A stretch of DNA of 64,000 nucleotides, from positions 248,001 through 312,000 of the forward strand of contig CAXXKZ010000011.1 of NCBI GenBank assembly GCA_963665545.2, written 5' to 3'. The position numbers were made by a program, and so were the translations under genes. Source of the stretch: G963665545 sp963665545 (GTDB taxonomy: Bacteria; Pseudomonadota; Gammaproteobacteria; Xanthomonadales; SZUA-36). This document shows, piece after piece, positions 27,793-37,637 of this stretch. Position 1 is the first letter of the stretch; each line of letters begins with the position of its first letter. Under the pieces are notes generated by a model. It made no database searches, was not told where the DNA came from, and was given only the letters and a program-made list of their open reading frames with translations.

Positions 27793-28550
27793 TTTCTTTC
27801 CCCACCGAATTCCAGAGGTCTAAATCGATCATAGGCCTCGGCCACAGCTCGATGGGCGCGGCCAGCGACTTCTTTACGCTGCATGCCACGGGCCGAAAAG
27901 GGTTCCAGCAATTCCATCTCGGCGACGCAGGCCTTTTCGCCCAATAGCCGCATCAGGTTTGGCAGCATTTCTTCACCCTCATAGAATGTTATGGTCTGGT
28001 TGTGCTTTCCGTCACGTAGATAGCGCAACATCAGTGGCTGCACGTCGACGGCCGACTCAATGGCTGCCGCGAACAGCCGAGCGTGAAATCGCTTGACGCC
28101 AGGTCCCGGGAGCACACCCCCTTCAGCGAATATCGCCACCTTGTCACCCGCTGCCAGTTTTTCATTCATGGCCTGCACCACACCACTGGAGGAGTCATGA
28201 CTGCCTCTGCGATGAAACAGGGTGCCCCCTGCAGTTGCGATTAAGCCAACAAAAAACCAATCGCGTATTTCTGCTTTGCCAACGAAGCCCATGGGCTGAT
28301 AGCTGTGCAGAAATTGAATATCGAGCCACGACAGGTGGTTTGAGGCCACCAACTGCGGACCTTGCGGAAATGTTCGATTGACCCGCCTGCGCAGGCCGAA
28401 AATCCGGCACGTCATGGCAGACCACCAACAGGTCATGGTCTCATCCAGGTGGCGCCAACCCGCATGGGGCGACCAGGTGGGAATACTGCGTCCCACCGCG
28501 TTGAACGTGACAAGCGTAATCGGCAGACCGATCACAACGTGCAGCAACAA
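27789..28550 (-). CDS. PlsC-like 1-acyl-glycerol-3-phosphate acyltransferase family protein
   Basis: A membrane-bound acyltransferase of about 253 residues with the motifs NHLSWLD (catalytic His/Asp, block I), GTLFHRRGSHDSS and FAEGGVLPG (block III, substrate binding). A hydrophobic N-terminal segment anchors it to the inner membrane. The best start is TTG 28550. The frame stays open upstream with sequence that looks coding (IRYLRLLYRIPW) but has no ATG, GTG or TTG, so the true start or a small sequence error lies there. It is coupled to the YheT-like gene. It would transfer an acyl chain to a lysophospholipid or related lipid. Confidence 0.82.
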   Translation of the reverse strand: MLLHVVIGLPITLVTFNAVGRSIPTWSPHAGWRHLDETMTCWWSAMTCRIFGLRRRVNRTFPQGPQLVASNHLSWLDIQFLHSYQPMGFVGKAEIRDWFFVGLIATAGGTLFHRRGSHDSSSGVVQAMNEKLAAGDKVAIFAEGGVLPGPGVKRFHARLFAAAIESAVDVQPLMLRYLRDGKHNQTITFYEGEEMLPNLMRLLGEKACVAEMELLEPFSARGMQRKEVAGRAHRAVAEAYDRFRPLEFGGERK

Positions 28551-28688
28551 CCACGGAATGCGGTAAAGTAATCTCAGGTATCGAATAACAAATGTTCCGG
28601 GACAAGCAATCGACTGGCAAGATTATCTTGATCGAGGTTCCCTGTCGATAACAAAGATCGCCCGGTAGAAGACCAGAGAGACTCCTCG

Positions 28689-29759
28689 ATGAAGGAACAC
28701 CAGGTACGAATTGCAGCCAGCAGTCGGACATTCACGGTCCGCGAGGGTGAATCGGTCCTCACCGCCGCCCTGCGCCATGGCGTCATGCTGCCCTACAGCT
28801 GCAAAAACGGCACCTGCGGAAGTTGCAAGGGCAAGCTGGAGCAGGGGGAAGTACACTATCCATTTCATCCCCCTATGGCGCTCGAACGGTCGGAGATCGC
28901 AGATGGATTTGCGCTGATGTGCCAGGCCGAGCCCATCGAGGACCTCGTCATCAGCGTCCGTGAAATTGCCGCGGTGCGGGATATCCAGATCAGAATGTTG
29001 CCCGCTCGGGTAATAGACAAAACGCGCCTGGAGAACAACGTGATGCGGCTGCGCCTGAAGCTGCCACGCGCACAGCGGCTACAGTTCCTGGCGGGCCAGT
29101 ATATTGACATCCTTCTGGCAGGCGGCAAACGCCGGGCTTTTTCAATCGCCAGTTGCCCATCGCTGGAGGACGAAATCGAGCTGCACATTCGCCACATCGA
29201 TGGCGGCGGCTTTACAGGCTGGGTATTCGACGAGCTCAAGATCAAGGACATCCTTCGGCTCGAGGGGCCGCTTGGCACTTTTTTCGTGCGCAACGATGAA
29301 CCGGACAAGCCCATGATCATGGTTGCTGGCGGCACCGGTTTCGCACCATTGAAGTCCATGATCGAGAATTTGCTTGAGCACCATGACAGGCGTTCAATTC
29401 ACCTGTTTTGGGGCGCGCGGAACATGGACGAGCTCTATATGGACGAGCTTCCGGCCGGCTGGGCAAGCGCTTTCGACCACATCCGCTACAGCCGTGCCTT
29501 GACGGCAAACTCAGCCGTTCGCGATCTCTTGCCGGCAAACGATCTGCAGAAAATTCACCACGGCCTGGTTCATGAGGCAGTGCTCAGTGAGTATCCGGAT
29601 CTGAGCGAGTATGACGTTTACATGAGCGGCCCACCGGCGATGATCGATGCTGGCAGACACGCGTTTGTTGAGCACAAGTTGCCAGCCGACCGCCTGTTTT
29701 ACGATTCATTTGAATTTGGCCTGGACGTCCCCGTGAGGGTTCTGGCCCGACCGCACTAG
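28689..29759 (+). CDS. Ferredoxin-type NAD(P)H oxidoreductase (CDP-6-deoxy-glucoseen reductase-like)
   Basis: The protein has 356 residues with three domains. An N-terminal plant-type 2Fe-2S ferredoxin binds the cluster with CKNGTCGSC plus a later Cys (ALMCQAEP). An FAD-binding barrel has RAFSIAS, and a C-terminal NAD domain has VAGGTGFAP. This layout is that of AscD/Fre-like and phenol-hydroxylase-type reductases, which pass electrons from NAD(P)H to an oxygenase or other partner in the cytosol. The partner is not in the window. A single gene, divergent from the PlsC-like gene, with 138 bp between them. Confidence 0.83.
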   Translation: MKEHQVRIAASSRTFTVREGESVLTAALRHGVMLPYSCKNGTCGSCKGKLEQGEVHYPFHPPMALERSEIADGFALMCQAEPIEDLVISVREIAAVRDIQIRMLPARVIDKTRLENNVMRLRLKLPRAQRLQFLAGQYIDILLAGGKRRAFSIASCPSLEDEIELHIRHIDGGGFTGWVFDELKIKDILRLEGPLGTFFVRNDEPDKPMIMVAGGTGFAPLKSMIENLLEHHDRRSIHLFWGARNMDELYMDELPAGWASAFDHIRYSRALTANSAVRDLLPANDLQKIHHGLVHEAVLSEYPDLSEYDVYMSGPPAMIDAGRHAFVEHKLPADRLFYDSFEFGLDVPVRVLARPH

Positions 29760-30040
29760 CATCCTATTATTGTGACTAAAGAATGACCAGATTTTTGTCC
29801 GACGCGGTGCAATATGCGGGCAAATTGTGAATTCCAGCAACGTCGTTCAAATGTGCTGTACCCATCGTTGAGGCGCCGCTTCGGAGCAAGGGGTCTTCTT
29901 GCAGGACGCGCTCGAGAACATCCATGTTTCAAAGGGTCCTGCAAGAAGACCCCTTACTCCGAAGCGGCTTGTGCCAGCGTTAGGAAAGCCCCGTGAGTGG
30001 GCTGCTGGCCACGCCTTCAAGGATGCCGAGCGCCGACAAG

Positions 30041-31206
30041 ATTCTATGGGTCTGGTCAAGCCATGGTTACACACGGTTTGAATGTTTCGCCTCGACTCAT
30101 AAGGGCATATGCAATCCTGACCAACTTGCGCCCCAATATCACTCGAGCAGCGGTTTTTGAAAGTCCCTTATCCAGTTGACGCTGATGATAGCGCTCGAAT
30201 CGAGGTTCGTTGCGGGCCGCGTGAGCGGCACAAAATAGCAATCGTCGTATCTCCTTCTCGCCATTCTTGGTCAGCTTGTGCTTGCCCTGCATGCGACCAG
30301 ACCGCCGCAATCGTATGTCCAGGCCGAGGTAGGCCACAAAGGCATCCGATGAAGCGAACACGCCGCGATGAAAGGCCGCCACCAACCCAGCAGCTGTGGC
30401 GGGTCCAAGGCCCGGTATCTGTTGGCAACGCGCATAGTCTTGTTGCAGGCCCAACGCCCTTAGCAAATACTCAATCCGGCATTCGATGCGCTGGATCAAG
30501 CGGCTGCAGGCCTGTTCCACTTCTCGGCCTGACAGCGACACTTGGCGCATGCTCATGCGCATGTTTTTACGCACTCCAACCACCACAGCGCGACGCTTAA
30601 TCAAAGCCCACAGCTCCCGTGAATGCTGGTCTGACGGGCAATGACGAGGCAATGACTGCGCTTCGTGGCTGAGATAGCGTGCTAACAACCAGGCATCATG
30701 CGGATCACTCTTATGCCTCAGGCCGACGGCATACCGATAGTGATGCAGCTGGCGTGGGTTCACCAAGTAGATCGCATAGCCCAAAGCGTGCGCAGTATCC
30801 ACCACCGCCAGGTGGTAATGCGATGTCGGCTCCAGCGCCAGTCGTACCTCGCCCGTCAACCCACCAAGCCATTGTGCAATGGCCGCGGTTGAGTTATTGA
30901 CTTGATAATGTCGTTGCCGGGTCCAATCGTAAACGTCCAAATGATCTTTCGAAACATCCACACCTAAAGTGACTTGGGTAACATTGCTTGTCATAATGAT
31001 CTCCGCGGTTATATGCCGTAGCCGGGATCTCACGGGGCGCAAGCTTGTATACATCGGCTGTCATTGCAGCTAGATTCTCAATCGGCGCTCTGGTGAGAAT
31101 GGGATGGGGACGAACTCTTGTTAGTCTGTACCGACTGGCCAGAAAGCGACTGCGTCCCGCCCATCCCGGCACCCTTAATCATCCAGATTTAAGGCAGAAA
31201 CACCAT
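30041..31206 (-). mobile_element. IS110-family insertion sequence inside repeat E1
   Basis: The element is 1,166 bp. Comparison with uninterrupted E2 and E3 places it within ACAAGCGACTGGG: the bases ACAAG occur at both junctions (30036-30040 and 31207-31211). As usual for IS110, no clear terminal inverted repeats are seen. The non-coding stretch 30995-31206 may hold the bridge RNA that guides target choice in this family. Confidence 0.85.
30056..30994 (-). CDS. IS110-family DEDD transposase
   Basis: The protein has 312 residues. The N-terminal RuvC-like domain has the DEDD residues: LGVDVSKDHLDVY (Asp), LALEPTSHYH (Glu) and SDPHDAWLLA (two Asp). The C-terminal Tnp_IS110 domain has IPGLGPATAAGLVAAF and RRSGRMQGKHKLTKNG, which includes the catalytic Ser region. 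I chose ATG 30994 because GGAG lies 6 bases upstream; earlier codons have no such site. Confidence 0.9.
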   Translation of the reverse strand: MTSNVTQVTLGVDVSKDHLDVYDWTRQRHYQVNNSTAAIAQWLGGLTGEVRLALEPTSHYHLAVVDTAHALGYAIYLVNPRQLHHYRYAVGLRHKSDPHDAWLLARYLSHEAQSLPRHCPSDQHSRELWALIKRRAVVVGVRKNMRMSMRQVSLSGREVEQACSRLIQRIECRIEYLLRALGLQQDYARCQQIPGLGPATAAGLVAAFHRGVFASSDAFVAYLGLDIRLRRSGRMQGKHKLTKNGEKEIRRLLFCAAHAARNEPRFERYHQRQLDKGLSKTAARVILGRKLVRIAYALMSRGETFKPCVTMA

Positions 31207-31463
31207 ACAAGCGACTGGGTCGCTGGTCCAGGGATGGACCAGCGAGGCGACACGGAACAGGATGTTCCGTTGGAGCCGACCCACCAAGCGCGGAGAAGTG
31301 AGGGAAGCGCGCAGCGCCATCCGCCAGGCGTGGACAGCAGTCCGCTTATGGGCTTTCCGGAGGTAGAACAATGCAGCGGTAGCCGACCGCAACCCCCTCA
31401 TGGCGCTTTGCGGTAACGATGGCACCAAGCTTCAAGTGTGAACAACGTTGCTGGAATTCGCAG

Positions 31464-32694
31464 CTAATTCGGATCGTCGCCGGACTCGGCCGAAAGGAGC
31501 TTTTGAGGCCCACTGGGCAGGGGTTCTGGTGTTTTGCCCTGGCTGAGGCGCAAGGCATTGCGGAAGCAGACCAGTGATGTGTCGATTTCACCTTGTCGTT
31601 CCAGGAGCTGGCCGAGCGAATCATAGCCGCCCACTGTGGGTTCGAGCTCGAGACTTTTGACCAAGTGAGATTTCGCCTTTCCCCACAACTTTTCGCTGGC
31701 GCAAAGGCGGCCCATTGCCAGTTGCAAGGCGGCGTCATCGCCATGTGACAGCAACCACTTTTCACAGTGTTTAAGCCGCTTGGAGGTATCTTCGGCACCC
31801 GGATCGCCGTAAGGAATGAGCAAGGCCGAATTCCATTCCTTGCGGATACTGTTGCGCAAAATCTGCTCGGTAAGCTCGGCACCGCCCAGTTTGACCCGCC
31901 TGATCGGCAAAAGTACGGATGACCTCGGCCGTCTGCTTCATCGCCTTGGGCAAACTTTGCCAGCTGGCTTTGAGGCCGGCCAGATCATCGCATTGCTGTA
32001 AGTCGCTGATCGATGTTTCCAGGCGCATCCTCAATGCGGTCACTTCGTCCACCACGCCGGCTTTGAGCATGGCAGGCAGCAGCGCCTGCAATTCATTGGT
32101 CTTTCCCAACGCACGGTAGCTGTCGGACAGCAGTTTCAAAACCTGAGGGTGGCGCCTGCGGCGCTTGTGCAGGGGCTCGAGAATTTCCAGTGCCTCATCA
32201 TAGCGGCCGTTCGACGCCATCATTCTTGCGCGGGTCAGAGCCACAAGGAAACGCTGTTTGGCATTGTCCGTATTCGCCTGTTCCAGATAGTACTCGGCTC
32301 GATCACCTGCATCCTGGCCGTCGGCAGCCTGCGCCGCAGCGAGGTAGCGAGCCGTGGTTTTGCCTTGTTTGCTGGCCGAGTGTTGCAGGGCTTTTTCAGC
32401 GCGACCCCAGTCACCCTCGGTCAGTGCCAACAGCCCCTTCTCGAGCTGCATCATCGAACGGCGCTCACGCACCCTGCGCGCGGTTTCCGCCGGGGCTCGC
32501 CAAATCTTCAGCGCCACGCTAATCAGCAACCACGTCGCCAGCACCCCCAGAATGAGCATGATCACACTGGTCTCCAGCGTCCAGCCGCGAAAATGAATTT
32601 GCACCAGGCCCGGGTCAGTTTTGAACAATGGCGCCATGGCCGCAGCAAACAGAGCAAGTCCGATGGCCAACAAGAGAAGCAAGGTGCGCCGCAT
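31464..32694 (-). CDS. hemY: HemY-like protein, one apparent frameshift
   Basis: A protein of about 410 residues, inner-membrane and TPR-containing, from the heme operon of gammaproteobacteria. Two N-terminal membrane helices (LLLLLAIGLALFAAAM and VIMLILGVLATWLLISVA) are followed by helical repeats. The frame breaks near 31895-31897: removing one G from GGG in CAGGCGGGTC joins FADQA to VKLGGAELTEQ and restores the normal HemY length. The stop TAG (31464-31466) lies in the end of repeat E1. HemY helps late protoporphyrin synthesis; its exact role is not settled. Last gene of hemCDXY. Confidence 0.83.
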
Positions 32695-32754
32695 CAGGGG
32701 TCGGTCTCCTCGACTGTGGAAATTAAATCACCGGCCGGTTCATCTGTAACCTGC

Positions 32755-34022
32755 TCATTTCTCACCATTGACGCTGAGCGGATCGCGGCCTGACCGCTGC
32801 GCAGTTGCCGCAACTGAGTCCCAGGGCCCACTGACATCAGGCAATTCGGGGCTGATCTGCCGGGCGCTCAATTCCGACACTTGCGAGCGAACCGCAGACA
32901 GTTGGCCGTCTTCAGCGCCGAACCACTGTTCGATCGAAGCGGCGGTTTTTTCCAGCGTCGCGCTGAACGCGGCCTGGTCTCCTCGCATCAGCGCCAGGCG
33001 TGCTGTTTCAAACTGCAACCACAGACCCTGGCGTATCAAATCCTTGTCCTCAAGGCTGAGTACGGCTTGCCCATCCGCAGTTTGTCTCCTGACTTTCACC
33101 AGGCTGGAAAATACGCCCTTGATCCTGGCCCACCATCCCTGTTCTTCTTCGCTGATGTCCAGTGCGCCCGCTTGCTGGCTCTCGCCCTTGAACGGCGCCC
33201 GCATGACTTTATCCTGCATGGAATAGAGCGCCTGCGAAATTCCGAACAAGTCGGGCAAATCGACTGCTGCCAACTGATCCCGACTGAGGGTGATTTTCTG
33301 CCTGACACCAAGGTAGAGCGGGCTGTTTTGGGCCTCGAGGTGCTGGCCTGCCAATTCCAGTGCCAGGTCCGCGGAGACGATATCGGAAAACAGCCGTAGC
33401 CGCTCACTGGCAAGCCTGAGGAGGTATTCGACCTCGTCAAGATCCAGTTCCGAGCGCCCATTCAGTTCTCGGGCCGCAACGGTGGCAAGGCCCGATTCGA
33501 TTGCCCTGCAAGCGCGACTGCGTGGCCTCGCCGGCGGAGAGCAATTCAGCGATGGATGTTCGTTGTTGTGCAATTTGCTGCGCGACTTGCTGGCGAGTGC
33601 CCGATGTTTCGGCATTCAGATCTTCCATTCGACGCTGCAAGCGCTGTTCCAACTGTTTCAGCTGCTGCAGTGTTGCTTCGCCGTCGTTGGCTGCGACAGC
33701 ATCGATCCGGCTCCGAATATCCTGAATTTCAGAATCGAATTCGCCCTGGCGTCTTACTGAATCAGCCAGTTGACCCGCGACATCCTGGGTCGCGCTTTCG
33801 GCCTTGAAGTCTTGCCACAACAGCCAACCACTGCCCAACAGCGCAGCCAGCGCGATTAGGACGGACAATCGTGACAAGGCGCCACCTGGCCGAGCCTTGG
33901 CAGGCGCCGCCGCAGAGGGTGTGGGCGATGAAGGTGCGGGCGATGAAGGTGGCGGGCGAGGGCAGTGCCGGGGACGCTATGTCTTCAGACTTGTTACCGT
34001 TTTCGGTGGGTTCAGAATTCAC
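32755..34022 (-). CDS. hemX: HemX-like protein, two apparent frameshifts
   Basis: A protein of about 420 residues: a Pro/Ala-rich cytosolic start (MNSEPTENGNK), one membrane helix (LSVLIALAALLGSGWLLW), a coiled coil (LQQLKQLEQRLQRRMEDLN) and a periplasmic domain with VEYLLRLASERL, as in HemX. Two single-base gains break the frame: one in 33949-33964 (between SPALPSP and PPSSPAPSS) and one at 33504-33506 (CAGGGC for CAGGC). Both vanish if one base is removed. Together with hemY this looks like indel error rather than loss. It is located between hemD and hemY. Confidence 0.82.
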
Positions 34023-34100
34023 GCAGTTCAGTTCCGGGTGGCGGGCGTGAATCCATTATAGCGAGATCAGGTTCACCGTGAGACCGGGTGCGGTTGCGGA

Positions 34101-34916
34101 TCAACCATCCTGCTTCAAGAACAGCGCTCGCACCGAACTGGCAATTTCGTCGTTGGACGGACCCGTCGATAGATGCACCGATGAGGGCCCAAATGCGCGG
34201 GCCAGTCGTTGCAATCGAGGCGAGGTCACCAGCCAGCTACCGCGGCAGATCCTGAACCATGCAGCGGGCGGCAAAACACGAGACATCGCGTTCATGGCGT
34301 CTGCGCTGGTCCACAAAGACAGGACCCGTCTGGCGCCTGCAAGATCAATGATAATGCGCTGCTGCGGCTGTAATGGGCGACGTTCGTAAACCAGCAGCTT
34401 GAGTACCTGGCAGCCTCGCTCCTGGAGCCATTGGGTGAGTGCCTGGCGGCCGTTTCCGGCCGTCACAATAATTGCTGACGCGCCCGCACCTGGTGCGCCT
34501 TCCATTCTTTGCGAAAGTACCGCCATCATCGCCTCGCTGTTATGCGGATTTGGTGCGACCGTTGCCACGCGGTTGCCGGCAGACTCCAGGGCGCGGGCCG
34601 TGGCCGGTCCCATCGCCGCCAGTGACGCAGCCCTCAGCAGCTCACGAGATATTTGTGACAGCCCGAATTCCACCGACCGGGGGCTACTGAATATAATTGT
34701 TGCCGCCATGCCGGCGGCCGTACTGCCGGGGCCAAGCAATGCCTCCAATTCCGCCTTGGTTGTGGCATCCAACTGCACCGGACAGAACTGATGCGCCGGC
34801 TGCAACAATACGGCCGTACCAGCAGAATCCAGCAAGGGGGCCAGCCGCGCGGCGAGGTCCCGGCCTTCTGACTCGGGACGTGTAATCAGAACATGGCTAA
34901 AGGGCCCCTCGCTCAT
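34101..34916 (-). CDS. hemD: Uroporphyrinogen-III synthase
   Basis: The protein has 271 residues and closes and inverts ring D of hydroxymethylbilane to make uroporphyrinogen III in the cytosol. The two-lobe fold is seen from VLITRPESEGRDL at the start, IIFSSPRSVEFG in the first lobe, AMGPATARALESAG at the hinge and IIVTAGNGRQAL in the second. The start ATG overlaps the hemC stop (ATGA), so the two are coupled. Confidence 0.92.
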   Translation of the reverse strand: MSEGPFSHVLITRPESEGRDLAARLAPLLDSAGTAVLLQPAHQFCPVQLDATTKAELEALLGPGSTAAGMAATIIFSSPRSVEFGLSQISRELLRAASLAAMGPATARALESAGNRVATVAPNPHNSEAMMAVLSQRMEGAPGAGASAIIVTAGNGRQALTQWLQERGCQVLKLLVYERRPLQPQQRIIIDLAGARRVLSLWTSADAMNAMSRVLPPAAWFRICRGSWLVTSPRLQRLARAFGPSSVHLSTGPSNDEIASSVRALFLKQDG

Positions 34917-35863
34917 GGCCCACCGTTACTGCCGGAGCGCTGGTTCTGTGACGCCAATCCAGCAATGATGGCCGCAGCTCCCTGATCCAGCAGATCTTGA
35001 GCCAGCGCCTTGCCCAGGTGCTCTGGATGATCCGCAGGCCCGATCTTTTCGCAACGGATGATATTTCCGCCGTCGGCCTCCCCCACCATGGCCTGTGCCT
35101 TGACCTGGCCGGAATCGAATCGGGCGTAAACAGCCAAAGGCAACTGGCAGCTTCCCTGCAACCGCTTTGCTGCTTCCCGTTCAACCCGGGTGATCACCCT
35201 GGTCGCGGGGTGTTGCAGGCATTCGATGATGTCACGAACTTCGCTGTCGGCCTGGCGGCACTGCACGCCGATGGTCCCCTGGGCCGTAGCGGGCAACCAG
35301 TGAGGCGCCTCGAGAACCTCGCTGACGTGGCGTGTCAGTCCCAAGCGTTCCAAACCGGCACAGGCGAGAATGATGGCGTCATATTCGCCATCCTCCAGTT
35401 TGCGAATTCGCGTATTGATATTGCCGCGCAGGTCGGCAACCTGCAAATCGGCTCGGGTACTCAGCAATTGGCATTGGCGTCTCAAGCTGCTGCTGCCCAC
35501 GACCGCGCCGGCCGGCAAGTCTGCGATAGTGGCCCCGTCGAGTGACAATAACGCATCACCGGGGTTGGCCCGCTCCAGCACGACATCGGTGATCAAGCCG
35601 ACGGTGACATCGACCGGAACATCCTTCATAGAATGAACCGCCAGGTCCGCCACGCCATCGAGTAAAGCCCTTTCGAGCTCCTTGAGAAACAGACCCTTGC
35701 CGCCCATGGCGGCCAGCGGCTGGTCCAGAATGAGGTCGCCCCGGGTAACCAGCGGTAGCAACTCAACACGCAATCCCGGGTGTTTTTGAACCAACAGGTC
35801 AGCTACGTGCTGCGCCTGCCACATGGCGAGCTCGCTTTTGCGGGTTGCGATTCGCAATGCCAT
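34913..35863 (-). CDS. hemC: Hydroxymethylbilane synthase (porphobilinogen deaminase)
   Basis: A protein of about 316 residues that joins four porphobilinogens. Motifs: RIATRKSELAMWQA at the start, HSMKDVP (catalytic Asp-containing loop), GSSSLRR and RGNINTRIRKL (substrate Arg), and LQGSCQLPLAVYA with the Cys that carries the dipyrromethane cofactor. ATG 35863 matches the family start; TTG 35872 in frame is possible. It follows algR by 12 bases. Confidence 0.95.
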   Translation of the reverse strand: MALRIATRKSELAMWQAQHVADLLVQKHPGLRVELLPLVTRGDLILDQPLAAMGGKGLFLKELERALLDGVADLAVHSMKDVPVDVTVGLITDVVLERANPGDALLSLDGATIADLPAGAVVGSSSLRRQCQLLSTRADLQVADLRGNINTRIRKLEDGEYDAIILACAGLERLGLTRHVSEVLEAPHWLPATAQGTIGVQCRQADSEVRDIIECLQHPATRVITRVEREAAKRLQGSCQLPLAVYARFDSGQVKAQAMVGEADGGNIIRCEKIGPADHPEHLGKALAQDLLDQGAAAIIAGLASQNQRSGSNGGP

Positions 35864-35875
35864 CTGCCGCAATGT

Positions 35876-36589
35876 TCAGTGTCCAGCCAGCAGCTTTCGT
35901 ACACGGGGCAGATTTCGCCGGCTAATTTCCGGCTGGCGTTCGGTTCCTTTCAGCATTGCCAGGGTGCGGCCGTCACGGGTTCGCTCCAGACCGCGCAAGA
36001 ACTTCCTGGCCACCAATGCATTGCGGTGAATTCTGAGGAAATGCAGTGCAAAGCGGTCCTCCAGATCTGTCAGTGAGTCCTCAATAACAGTTCGCCCGGT
36101 TTCGTGAACAACCGTTGTGTACTTGTCTTCGGCGAGCAAGCAAATGACACTGGCCAGAGGCGTCAGGGCGACCTTGTTGCCCACGGTCGAGCGCAGGAAG
36201 GCCTCGGATTGGTTCATATCTCTGGATTCCAGGTGCTTACGGGCTTTAGCCAGGGCCTGGTCCAGCCGGGCTTGCCTGACCGGCTTGACGAGATAGTCAG
36301 TGGCTTCGACATCAAAGGCCTGGATGGCCTGGTCCTCAAATGCGGTGCAGAATATGATGGCAGGAGGGAAATCTGAGGCCTTGAGGACGTCGGCCAGCTT
36401 CATGCCATCCATATTGGGCATGGCGATATCCAACAACAATACGTCCGGCTCAAGCACCGGCAGCGCAGCCAGCGCTTCGGTTCCACTTCTGGCCTCCCCC
36501 ACGACTTGGCAGTTCGCGATCATATCCAGCAGCCTTCTCAGCCGAGCCCGGGCGGGCGCCTCATCATCAATAATCAGAATCTTTAACAT
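35876..36589 (-). CDS. algR: LytTR-family response regulator (AlgR-like)
   Basis: The protein has 237 residues. The receiver domain (1-120) has D8/D9 (IIDDEAPA), the phospho-acceptor Asp in LLLDIAMPNMDG, Thr in FCTAFE and Lys in LVKPV. The LytTR DNA-binding domain (about 136-235) has VICLLAEDKYTTVV and FLRIHRNALVA. It is encoded right before hemC, as in Pseudomonas, where AlgR controls surface polysaccharide and motility. It overlaps the kinase gene by 23 bases. Confidence 0.88.
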   Translation of the reverse strand: MLKILIIDDEAPARARLRRLLDMIANCQVVGEARSGTEALAALPVLEPDVLLLDIAMPNMDGMKLADVLKASDFPPAIIFCTAFEDQAIQAFDVEATDYLVKPVRQARLDQALAKARKHLESRDMNQSEAFLRSTVGNKVALTPLASVICLLAEDKYTTVVHETGRTVIEDSLTDLEDRFALHFLRIHRNALVARKFLRGLERTRDGRTLAMLKGTERQPEISRRNLPRVRKLLAGH

Positions 36590-37634
36590 AGGGCAAACTC
36601 AAAACGGCAAAAAAACGGTCCTCTTTATGGGTCAACAACGTTGCTCCGCTACCAAAAGCCAGGCGCAATCGTTCACGGATATTTTGCAGTGCCATACCGT
36701 GACCCTCTGCTGACAGCTGGGCATTGTCTGCGCCCTCTGCAACCTGGTTTCCGATCGTGATGACAATCTGCTTGCCCTCTTCACGACCGTATACCGATAT
36801 CGTACCGCCATCGGTGCGCTTCTGTATTCCGTGGCGCACGGCATTTTCCAACAGGGGTTGCAGAATCAGGGGCAGAACAAGGGCGCCTGCGGGCAGCTCA
36901 TCCACCCACCAGTCAATTTGCAGGCGTTCACCCAGGCGGCGTTTTTCCATTTGCAGATAGGCCGTGGCCAGTTGCAGTTCCTCGGACAACTGCAGCGGCT
37001 TATCAGCACGGCGCATGCTGCCGCGAAATATATCCGCCAGATCAAGCGTGGCCGTTTCTGCACCATCCGGATCATCGTGAACCAGGCTGGCAATGGTGTT
37101 AAGGCTGTTAAACAGGAAATGGGGACGGATGCGGGCCTGCAGTGCCTGCACGCGGGCATCAGCCTGGGCCAATACTTCAGCCTTCCAATGGGCCCGCACC
37201 GCCAGGTAGCGAAAAAACACCGCCGCTGTCAGTGCCACCGAAATTACACTCTTAAACACAAATCCCGCTGCATTGTCATGCAGCAGACCGAGATCGGTCT
37301 GCCGCTCGAACAGCCACACGGCGCAACTGAACGCCAGGGAGAGTAATATCGCCAGCGCCCAATTGCTCACCCACGACTGCATGGGCGTGACGCGAACCGT
37401 CCACGGCCGGAATACACACAATCCGGAGACGCAAAATATGGCCATCCATTGCGCATACAGGGTGCAATAGCCAAACCAGCGCCAACCCGGGCTGACGTCA
37501 CGGCCAACGCCGATCAAAAAGACGGCCACCTGGGTGATGACCATCACCACCAACACGATTTGCCAGGCGCAGAACGAAGGCGGGTGGACCGGACCCGATC
37601 GGTCACCTACAAGCTGTTTCCAGTCAAGCGCCAC
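36567..37634 (-). CDS. algZ: LytS/AlgZ-type membrane histidine kinase
   Basis: The protein has 355 residues. Four or five membrane helices in the first 140 residues are followed by a His_kinase domain with IRPHFLFNSLNTIASLVHD, whose His is the phosphorylation site, and an ATPase domain with LILQPLLENAVRHGI (N box) and GHGMALQNIRERL (G box). It is the partner of the LytTR regulator downstream. Confidence 0.88.
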   Translation of the reverse strand: MALDWKQLVGDRSGPVHPPSFCAWQIVLVVMVITQVAVFLIGVGRDVSPGWRWFGYCTLYAQWMAIFCVSGLCVFRPWTVRVTPMQSWVSNWALAILLSLAFSCAVWLFERQTDLGLLHDNAAGFVFKSVISVALTAAVFFRYLAVRAHWKAEVLAQADARVQALQARIRPHFLFNSLNTIASLVHDDPDGAETATLDLADIFRGSMRRADKPLQLSEELQLATAYLQMEKRRLGERLQIDWWVDELPAGALVLPLILQPLLENAVRHGIQKRTDGGTISVYGREEGKQIVITIGNQVAEGADNAQLSAEGHGMALQNIRERLRLAFGSGATLLTHKEDRFFAVLSLPYVKDSDY

Positions 37635-37637
37635 CGA

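Larger units (their letters stand above)
29824..31466. repeat. Structured repeat E1 (CTAG-ended, gene-less), split by IS110
   Basis: The left end TTGTGAATTCCAGCAACG and the right end CGTTGCTGGAATTCGCAGCTA (read inward on the other strand) are inverted repeats shared with E2 and E3. Without the IS110 insertion (30041-31206) the repeat is about 475 bp. It has a very long hairpin at about 29876-29966: arms CTTCGGAG-C-AAGGGGTCTTCTTGCAGGA and its complement. It also has the conserved core at 31211-31320 described in the findings. Its right end supplies the TAG stop codon of hemY. Confidence 0.8.

Noticed and set aside
31189..31428. Short frames inside repeats E1, E2 and E3
   Set aside because: They differ in frame and length between copies and are not conserved as protein, while the DNA pairing is conserved.
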